A DNA stretch of 64,000 nt. It comes from Pseudomonas graminis (GTDB lineage: Bacteria > Pseudomonadota > Gammaproteobacteria > Pseudomonadales > Pseudomonadaceae). The translations under genes and the position numbers were made by a program. Under the pieces are notes generated by a model. The model was not told where the DNA came from. It did no database searches and saw only the letters and a list, made by a program, of their open reading frames with translations. This document shows, in pieces, positions 58,096 through 64,000 of this stretch; within the stretch, counting starts at the first letter, position 1; every line of letters begins with the position of its first letter. The stretch spans positions 310,001-374,000 of the forward strand of contig NZ_MTSB01000004.1 of the NCBI RefSeq assembly GCF_002093745.1, given 5' to 3'.

Positions 58096-58175
58096 GGGGG
58101 CATCCCTTTTTGTCGAAGTTATTGATGCCTGTTACGGCACTGTCGGGGTCTATGACAGCGCCAGCCCGCATTTAC

Positions 58176-58460
58176 TCAATCCTGCGCGGAATCATCTTCA
58201 TCTGACGGGGTAAACGCATCCAGGCAGATGATCCGGTGATCGGCGTTGCCGTCATTGATCACCCAGCTTTGCAGGGATTGATCGAAGGTCGCGGCGTCGA
58301 CTTGCGCCTTGGTGAAGCGCCATACCTTGCGCTCGCGGCCGTCCATGCATTCGACGTTCAGTTCGTCGCCCAGAGAAAAATCCCAGGCGTGCAGACCGTC
58401 GATTTCCAGCATGGTGGTGGCTTCGAGGGCGGCAAGCAGTGTGGTGGGCGTGGTGGTCAT
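58176..58460 (-). CDS. Small conserved hypothetical protein (possibly DUF5629)
   Basis: A 94-residue acidic protein without signal peptide. MTTTPTTLLAALEA starts after a GGATAACACTC leader. The middle has paired Trp residues (HAWDFSLGDELNVECMDG, KVWRFTKAQVDA) and the C-terminus is acidic (SDEDDSAQD). Size and pattern remind me of pseudomonad DUF5629 proteins, but I am not sure. Function is unknown. Confidence 0.7.
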   Translation of the reverse strand: MTTTPTTLLAALEATTMLEIDGLHAWDFSLGDELNVECMDGRERKVWRFTKAQVDAATFDQSLQSWVINDGNADHRIICLDAFTPSDEDDSAQD

Positions 58461-58544
58461 GAGTGTTATCCGGCCTGCAAAAGCACGAATGATAGGGCAA
58501 AAAGCAGGAGGAGATACACCGATGATCTGCGCATCACATCGTCA

Positions 58545-58745
58545 AGAGCGGACGCAGAGCGTCCAGAACTGCATGCCCACGCTGGAGCGCGGGTACGATA
58601 AGCGTTCTTCCGGCCGCCTATCGCTCCTCACGCTCCAGCGTGGGAATGCCTTGCGTGACGCTCCGCGTCACAAATCTAAACCGTGTTGCATGCTTAAAAG
58701 CAGACGCAGACCGTCCAGAATTCCATGCAAACGCAGAGAGGCATG
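58545..58745. repeat. P. syringae-type dispersed repeat block (DUF1534-like translation)
   Basis: The gap 58461-58763 contains GGACGCAGAGCGTCCAGAAC, TGCCCACGCTGGAGCGCGGG, CGCTCCAGCGTGGGAATGCC and GTGACGCTCCGCGTCAC, then a second GACGCAGACCGTCCAGAATT half. One frame reads QNCMPTLERGYDKRSS and LLTLQRGNALRDAP, the hallmark of DUF1534 entries in P. syringae. I do not regard it as a gene. Confidence 0.8.
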
Positions 58746-58763
58746 ATCACTGCGCGCGGCTCT

Positions 58764-59756
58764 TTAGAGTTTTCCAATTCCGCCCGGCTGAAACACCGGT
58801 TCGCTCGGGGCCAGGCCGTTGATCAGCGGCTGGCCGAACTCGGCCTGGCTGACTTCGAAACGATCCCCCGGCTGCGTGCGTACGCCATCGGCGAACGACA
58901 GGGTCGCGGTGCCGAAGAAATGCACATGCACATCGCCCGGCCGGAGGAACTGGGCGTATTTGAAGTGATGGTACTCAAGGTTTTCCAGGCTGTGGCACAT
59001 GTTCGCCTCGCCGCTGAGGAATTCCTTTTCCCAGAGTATTTCGCCATCACGCCAGATCCGGCTGGTGCCGGTCAGGCTTTGCGGCAGCTCGCCGACGCGC
59101 AGTTCCGGTCCGAACGAGCAGGCGCGAAGTTTCGAGTGCGCCAGGTACAGATAATTGCGACGCTCCATGACATGGTCGGAATACTCGTTCCCAATGGCAA
59201 ATCCCAGGCGATACGGCTTGCGATCATGGCCGATCACATAGAGGCCGCTCAGCTCCGGCTCTTCCCCACCGTCTTCGGCAAAGGGCGGCAATGAAAACGA
59301 ATGCCCCGGGCGCACGACAATGCTGCCGTCACCTTTATAGAACCATTCCGGCTGAACGCCCGCCTGCCCCGCCGCCGGCTTGCCGCCTTCGACGCCCCAT
59401 TTGAAGATGCGCATGGTGTCGGTCATCGACGCTTCGTCGCCGGACTGCTGGTGCATCTTGTCGCGTGCCGACGCGCTGCCCAGATGTGTCAGCCCGGTGC
59501 CGCTGACCAGCAGGTGCGCCGGATCGGGATGGTCGAGCGGTGGCAGAACCCGCAGGTCCTTGAGCAGTTGCTGGTAGTCATGAGTGTCGCCAAGCCCATG
59601 CTGCTCGACCTGCCGAGCCAGATCAGACCCCGCCTCGATAGCTGCCAACGCCAGTTCGCGAACGCTTTCGGCGCCAACGACTTCACGCACCTGTTCGCCC
59701 TCAACCCGCCCGACACGGCGCTGACCGTTGCTCAATTCAAACTGCACTAAACGCAT
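58764..59756 (-). CDS. AraD1 / GguC family protein (fumarylacetoacetate-hydrolase fold)
   Basis: A 330-residue protein of the FAH superfamily, AraD1/GguC type: MRLVQFELSNGQRRVGRVEG at the start, VSGTGLTHLGSASARDKMH (about 93-111), WFYKGDGSIVVRPGHSFSLP and GNEYSDHVMERRNYLYLAHSK. In sugar-acid pathways such enzymes dehydrate 2-keto-3-deoxy-pentonates. It follows the MFS gene by 51 bp on the same strand, facing an arabinonate-dehydratase-like gene. The exact substrate is inferred, not shown. Confidence 0.85.
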   Translation of the reverse strand: MRLVQFELSNGQRRVGRVEGEQVREVVGAESVRELALAAIEAGSDLARQVEQHGLGDTHDYQQLLKDLRVLPPLDHPDPAHLLVSGTGLTHLGSASARDKMHQQSGDEASMTDTMRIFKWGVEGGKPAAGQAGVQPEWFYKGDGSIVVRPGHSFSLPPFAEDGGEEPELSGLYVIGHDRKPYRLGFAIGNEYSDHVMERRNYLYLAHSKLRACSFGPELRVGELPQSLTGTSRIWRDGEILWEKEFLSGEANMCHSLENLEYHHFKYAQFLRPGDVHVHFFGTATLSFADGVRTQPGDRFEVSQAEFGQPLINGLAPSEPVFQPGGIGKL

Positions 59757-59807
59757 GAAATGCTCCTTCCAGAGTAATGACTTCCAGCAGAGCGGGAAGC
59801 TGAAAAC

Positions 59808-61121
59808 CTATTGCGCTTTGGCACTCGCCGCGAAATCGGCGGCCGGCAGCACATGTTTGCGTTCCAGAACGTGGTAGACGATGCCGGTCAACACCAGCCC
59901 GAACACCATCACGCCCGACAGGAAATACAGGCCCGACGCCAGGCTGCCGGTCATTTCCTTCAAGGCACCGATCACGAAAGGCCCGATATAACCGCCCAGA
60001 TTGCCGACCGAATTGATCAGCGCAATCCCGGCTGCCGCACTGGCACCGGCGAAAAACCGCCCCGGTAACGTCCAGAACACGGCCGTGCAGGAAAACAACG
60101 CAAAGGCCACGACGCACAGCGCCGCCAGTTGCGCCACCGGCAGGGTCAGCCAGGCACTGCAGAACAGACCGATTGCGCCCAGCACATAAAGCACCGCGAG
60201 GTGTCCGTAACGATCATTGAGCCGGTCAGAGCTGCGCGGCACGATCAGCAGGCCGATGATGCCGAAAACGTAGGGCACCGACGACACGAAGCCCGTGGTC
60301 AGGTCACTGCCGCCGAACTGCTTGATCAGCGTCGGCAGCCACAGGCCCAGACCGTAGATGCTCAAGGTAACGGGCAGGTAGAACAGCGCCAGAAGCAACA
60401 CGCGCTTATCTTTCAGCGCATGCAACGGATTGCCGTGACGGGTCTGGCCGTATGCTTCCAGATCCTTTTTCAGTTCCCCGGTCAGCCAGTCTTTCTCGGC
60501 CTGGTCCATCCACGTGACCTGCTGCGGACCGTCCGGCAACCAGCGAAGCACCGGCCAGGTGAGCAGAATCGCTGGCGTGCCAATGACGATGAACAGCCAC
60601 TGCCAGCCATGCAGGCCCAGAACGCCGTCCATGCCCAGCAAGCCGCCGGAGACAGGCCCGGTGATCATCATGGCAATCGGTTGCGAGAGAATGAACAGGC
60701 CGAGGATCTTGCCGCGGTGACGCACCGGAAACCATTGAGTGATGTAGTACAGCACGCCCGGGAAGAAGCCAGCCTCGGCAGCGCCCAGCAGGAAACGCAT
60801 CACATAGAAGCTGTGTGGCCCCTGCACGAAGGCCATGCCGATGGTGATCGCGCCCCAGGTGATCATGATGCGCGCGAACCAGCGACGCGCACCAAAGCGC
60901 TCGAGCATCAGGTTGCTAGGGATCTCCAGCAGAAAATAACCGATGAAGAACAGCCCGGCGCCCAACCCGTAGGCCGCATCGCCAATGCCGATGTCTGCGC
61001 CCATGTGCAGCTTGGCAAAGCCCACGGCGGAGCGGTCTACATAAGCGATCAGGTACAGCAGGATAAGGAACGGAATCAGTTTGAACGTCATGCGGCGTAT
61101 AAGCCGCAGTTCCTGGCTCAT
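59808..61121 (-). CDS. MFS transporter, anion:cation symporter (ACS) family
   Basis: A 437-residue permease with 12 predicted TM helices. It has ACS hallmarks: RMTFKLIPFLILLYLIAYVDRSAVGFAKL at the N-terminus (split over residues 9-37), SNLMLERFGARRWFARI and RFLLGAAEAGFFPGVLYYI. Relatives import sugar acids such as galactonate, glucarate or tartrate. GGAG lies 9 bp before the ATG. It is transcribed with the AraD1 gene, and the shared upstream region carries a GntR-type palindrome. Confidence 0.92.
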   Translation of the reverse strand: MSQELRLIRRMTFKLIPFLILLYLIAYVDRSAVGFAKLHMGADIGIGDAAYGLGAGLFFIGYFLLEIPSNLMLERFGARRWFARIMITWGAITIGMAFVQGPHSFYVMRFLLGAAEAGFFPGVLYYITQWFPVRHRGKILGLFILSQPIAMMITGPVSGGLLGMDGVLGLHGWQWLFIVIGTPAILLTWPVLRWLPDGPQQVTWMDQAEKDWLTGELKKDLEAYGQTRHGNPLHALKDKRVLLLALFYLPVTLSIYGLGLWLPTLIKQFGGSDLTTGFVSSVPYVFGIIGLLIVPRSSDRLNDRYGHLAVLYVLGAIGLFCSAWLTLPVAQLAALCVVAFALFSCTAVFWTLPGRFFAGASAAAGIALINSVGNLGGYIGPFVIGALKEMTGSLASGLYFLSGVMVFGLVLTGIVYHVLERKHVLPAADFAASAKAQ

Positions 61122-61229
61122 GTAGGCGGTCTCCCATTGTTTTTGTTATGGAACCTGCGGGGATGACCTCTGTGCCTGGGTGCGGAATGACACCGCACAG
61201 GCGCCAGGATGATCCCTCGTCTACAAACG

Positions 61230-61259
61230 ACTATATAGTAATACTATTTAAACTGACAA
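61230..61259 (-). promoter_or_regulatory. Divergent control region with GntR/FadR-type operator
   Basis: ATAGTA-A-TACTAT (61235-61247) is a perfect 13-bp palindrome, the usual size of a FadR-family site. It lies in the spacer of a minus-strand promoter TTGTCA (61254-61259) and TATAGT (61230-61235), 18 bp apart. The GntR regulator encoded at 63175 is the likely ligand. Confidence 0.65.
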
Positions 61260-61335
61260 CTCTTCCAATGAGCGTTTTTTAGGCTTACCTTAGCCAGCAG
61301 TATCGCCATTAAGTCTTACAATAAGAGAGCCGATC

Positions 61336-63078
61336 ATGTCTGACTCCGATAAAAAACCGACCCTCCGTTCTGCCCAGTGGTTTGGCACTGCCGACAAGAA
61401 TGGCTTCATGTACCGCAGCTGGATGAAGAATCAGGGCATTGCCGACCATCAGTTTCAAGGCAAGCCGATCATCGGCATCTGCAATACCTGGTCGGAGCTG
61501 ACCCCCTGCAACGCACACTTCCGGCAGATCGCCGAACACGTCAAACGTGGCGTAATCGAAGCCGGTGGCTGGCCGGTAGAGTTTCCGGTGTTTTCCAATG
61601 GTGAATCCAACCTGCGCCCCACTGCGATGTTCACCCGCAACCTGGCCAGCATGGATGTTGAAGAAGCGATTCGCGGCAACCCGATTGATGGCGTGGTGTT
61701 GCTGACCGGTTGTGACAAGACCACCCCTGCGCTGTTGATGGGCGCTGCCAGCTGCGACATCCCCGCCATCGTCGTGACCGGCGGGCCGATGCTCAACGGC
61801 AAGCATGAAGGCAAGGACATCGGCGCTGGCACCATCGTCTGGCAGATGCATGAATCCTACAAAGCCGGGACCATCAGCCTGGACGAATTTCTTTCCGCCG
61901 AAGCCGGCATGTCGCGCTCGGCAGGCACCTGCAACACGATGGGCACCGCATCGACCATGGCCTGTATGGCCGAAGCCCTCGGCACCTCGTTACCGCACAA
62001 CGCCGCCATTCCTGCGGTGGATTCGCGACGGTATGTGCTGGCACACATGTCCGGCATGCGCGCCGTCGACATGGTCCGCGAAGACCTGCGCCTGTCGAAG
62101 ATTCTCACCAAAGCGGCGTTTGAAAACGCTATCCGGGTCAATGCAGCCATCGGCGGTTCGACCAACGCGGTTATCCACCTGAAAGCCATTGCCGGACGCA
62201 TCGGCGTCGATCTGGACCTGGACGACTGGACCCGCATGGGCCGTGGCATGCCGACCATCGTCGACCTGCAACCTTCCGGGCGCTTCCTGATGGAGGAGTT
62301 TTACTACGCCGGTGGCCTGCCTGCCGTGCTGCGACGCATGAACGAGGCCAAGTTGCTGCCCAACCCGGATGCGCTGACCGTCAATGGCAAAAGCATCGGC
62401 GAGAACACCTGCAATTCACCGATCTACGGTGAAGATCAGGTCATTCGTGCCCTGGACAACCCGATCCGTGCCGACGGCGGTATCTGCGTGCTGCGCGGCA
62501 ACCTCGCTCCGCTCGGCGCAGTGCTCAAGCCATCCGCTGCCACACCGGCATTGATGCAGCATCGTGGCCGGGCAGTGGTATTCGAAAACTTCGAGATGTA
62601 CAAGTCACGCATCAACGATCCGGATCTGGACATCGACGCCAGCTCGGTGATGGTCCTCAAGAACTGCGGCCCCAAGGGTTACCCAGGCATGGCCGAAGTC
62701 GGCAACATGGGCCTGCCGGCCAAACTGCTTGCTCAGGGTGTCACTGACATGGTGCGCATATCCGACGCACGCATGAGCGGCACGGCGTACGGCACGGTGG
62801 TGTTGCACGTCGCACCGGAAGCCGCAGCCGGTGGACCGCTGGCCGTGGTCAAGGAAGGCGACTGGATCGAGCTCGACTGCGCCAGCGGGCGCTTGCATCT
62901 GGACATCCCGGAAGCTGAACTGGCCGCACGCCTGGCCGACTGGCAAGCGCCGCCACAATTGCTGCTGGGTGGCTACCGTCAGTTGTACGTCGACAAAGTG
63001 ATGCAGGCCGATCAAGGCTGCGACTTCGACTTCCTGGTCGGTTGCCGGGGTTCCGAAGTGCCTCGTCACTCGCACTAG
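61336..63078 (+). CDS. IlvD/Edd family dehydratase, L-arabinonate dehydratase-like
   Basis: A 580-residue [2Fe-2S] sugar-acid dehydratase. Cluster Cys are Cys58 (TPCNAH), Cys126 (TGCDKTT) and Cys199 (GTCNTMG). Their positions, the motif AIRGNPIDGVVLLTGCD and the ending DFDFLVGCRGSEV closely follow the Rhizobium L-arabinonate dehydratase rather than dihydroxyacid dehydratase (IlvD) or Edd. The ATG follows AGAGAGCCGATC. With the AraD1-like enzyme it could convert a pentonate to an alpha-ketoglutarate-semialdehyde-type product. D-xylonate or another acid remains possible. Confidence 0.88.
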   Translation: MSDSDKKPTLRSAQWFGTADKNGFMYRSWMKNQGIADHQFQGKPIIGICNTWSELTPCNAHFRQIAEHVKRGVIEAGGWPVEFPVFSNGESNLRPTAMFTRNLASMDVEEAIRGNPIDGVVLLTGCDKTTPALLMGAASCDIPAIVVTGGPMLNGKHEGKDIGAGTIVWQMHESYKAGTISLDEFLSAEAGMSRSAGTCNTMGTASTMACMAEALGTSLPHNAAIPAVDSRRYVLAHMSGMRAVDMVREDLRLSKILTKAAFENAIRVNAAIGGSTNAVIHLKAIAGRIGVDLDLDDWTRMGRGMPTIVDLQPSGRFLMEEFYYAGGLPAVLRRMNEAKLLPNPDALTVNGKSIGENTCNSPIYGEDQVIRALDNPIRADGGICVLRGNLAPLGAVLKPSAATPALMQHRGRAVVFENFEMYKSRINDPDLDIDASSVMVLKNCGPKGYPGMAEVGNMGLPAKLLAQGVTDMVRISDARMSGTAYGTVVLHVAPEAAAGGPLAVVKEGDWIELDCASGRLHLDIPEAELAARLADWQAPPQLLLGGYRQLYVDKVMQADQGCDFDFLVGCRGSEVPRHSH

Positions 63079-63174
63079 TAAAAGAAGCGGCGGTCCCCTG
63101 TTCTGGTGACCGCCGTAGTCATTGTGCGATGGTATGATGCCCAGCAATCACCGCCAGGACCGACTCGCGTTCCC

Positions 63175-63888
63175 ATGGATTATCGAAAGCCTTCCGACCG
63201 AAAAAGCATGCACGCCCGCATCGTCCAGGAGCTGGGCATGCAGATCGTATCCGGCCGTTTCAAGCCTGACGAAAAGCTCCCTGCCGAAGCGCTGCTCTGT
63301 GAAGAATACGCCGTCAGCCGTCCGGTGCTGCGTGAGGCCACGCGAGTGCTGGTGGCCAAGGGACTGGTCTACTCGCGGCCACGCGTGGGCACGGTGGTGA
63401 AGGCCCGTCGCGAATGGCATTTGCTGGACCCGGATGTGCTGCATTGGGTGATGCAAAGTTCGCCGCAAAATGAATTCTTCAACCTGCTGACCAGCGTGCG
63501 CGCGGTGATCGAACCGGCGGTGGCTGCCCTGGCCGCGCAACATGCCACGGACGCAGAAATAGAGTCGATCCACGAAGCGTACCTGCGCATGGAAGCGGCG
63601 CCGACGCCGGAAGACCTGCTGCAACCGGACCTCGACTTCCACAGCCGCATCGCCGACGCCACGCACAACGACCTGCTGGCGCACTTGTGCAACATGCTGT
63701 CACTGGCTTTGCGCGAAGCGCTCAAATACTCCAACAAACGCCCCAACCTGCACGAACTGGCCATGCCACGCCATAAAGCCATCCTCACCGCCATCCAGAA
63801 CCGCGACGCCCTCGGCGCACGCCATGCCTCACTGGTGCAGCTGGATGACGCGCGCAATGCGCTGAGCGTGGTGCTGGGTGGAGGTTGA
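63175..63888 (+). CDS. GntR/FadR-family transcriptional regulator
   Basis: A 237-residue regulator with an N-terminal winged helix (SDRKSMHARIVQELGMQIV, LCEEYAVSRPVLREATRVL). A C-terminal FCD ligand domain has metal-type residues DLDFHSRIADATHND and HKAILTAIQNRDALGARH. ATG 63175 (MDYRKPSDRK) is the best family-like start, although its ribosome site is poor; MHARIVQELG is an alternative. It follows the dehydratase by 96 bp. It probably represses the divergent locus and is released by a sugar acid or its keto-deoxy product. Bases 63889-64000 hold no gene I can see. Confidence 0.9.
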   Translation: MDYRKPSDRKSMHARIVQELGMQIVSGRFKPDEKLPAEALLCEEYAVSRPVLREATRVLVAKGLVYSRPRVGTVVKARREWHLLDPDVLHWVMQSSPQNEFFNLLTSVRAVIEPAVAALAAQHATDAEIESIHEAYLRMEAAPTPEDLLQPDLDFHSRIADATHNDLLAHLCNMLSLALREALKYSNKRPNLHELAMPRHKAILTAIQNRDALGARHASLVQLDDARNALSVVLGGG

Positions 63889-64000
63889 TCGGTTCAATTG
63901 AATCGATGACGTCTTGAGCCTGTCTGTTCAATGTTTGCTAACCAGGTATGGCGACTCGTCCAAATCGTCCCTCTCACAAGATATGTGAAACGCATTTCTC

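Noticed and set aside
58309..58822. Plus-strand frames giving DUF1534-like peptides
   Set aside because: They run through palindromic repeats and, in part, opposite the small gene at 58176-58460; judged to be repeat translation.

Overview
The window is chromosomal DNA of a Pseudomonas, very probably of the P. syringae group. Three things point there: a classical pseudomonad core gene order (yejBEF-fabI-ppiD-hupB-lon-clpX-clpP-tig and folD-cysS-glnS-ppiB-lpxH), high GC with strong codon bias, and dispersed intergenic repeats whose translations give the DUF1534-like peptides typical of P. syringae genomes. Almost all of the window is ordinary housekeeping chromosome. I saw no prophage, insertion sequence, CRISPR array, toxin-antitoxin pair or secretion-system genes.

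Region by region. 1-3.7 kb (+): the end of a YejABEF/Npp-type peptide ABC importer, then fabI. 3.8-12.3 kb (-): the proteostasis block ppiD, hupB, lon, clpX, clpP, tig, with a 57-nt tRNA-like element between hupB and ppiD. 12.4-13.6 kb: a long, AT-richer gap, followed by an orphan lipoprotein gene. 14.2-14.6 kb (-): a tRNA operon (Arg-TCT, His-GTG, Leu-TAG) with a visible promoter and terminator. 14.9 kb: folD. 15.8-21.8 kb (-): a six-gene glpSTPQUV-type glycerol ABC transporter with a sigma-54 promoter, facing a divergent AcoR-like sigma-54 activator (22.1-24.0 kb); an array of TGAAC repeats lies between them. 24.2-28.7 kb: cysS, glnS (-), ppiB, lpxH (+). 28.7-29.3 kb: a repeat block containing a 116-bp tandem duplication and a 99-bp palindromic three-way-junction element. 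29.3-32.8 kb (-): a MarR-controlled EmrAB-like efflux operon with its operator. 32.9-34.0 kb (-): miaE and a DUF1289 gene.

34.5-37.9 kb (+): acnB with a long leader containing a 16-bp inverted repeat, then mntP behind a yybP-ykoY manganese riboswitch. 38.0-42.8 kb (-): the giant NAD-glutamate dehydrogenase gdhB. 43.2-44.4 kb (+): a small hypothetical and an amidohydrolase. 44.5-51.4 kb (+): a MoxR/DUF58/DUF4381/VWA/VWA-TPR/BatD operon. 51.4-56.3 kb (+): sbcDC. 56.3-58.8 kb: repeats, a small exported protein, a periplasmic lactonase-like protein and a small hypothetical. 58.8-63.9 kb: a sugar-acid catabolism locus with an FAH-type AraD1 enzyme and MFS transporter (-), facing an arabinonate-dehydratase-like IlvD/Edd enzyme and a FadR-type GntR regulator (+); a perfect 13-bp palindrome lies between them.

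The most unusual signals are the tRNA-like element without a full cloverleaf (5781-5837), the eight in-phase TGAAC half-sites (21989-22067), the complementary defects in the two GlpS/GlpT ATPase sites, the acnB leader inverted repeat and the 28.8-29.2 kb repeat block. I did not find a clearly new multi-gene system.
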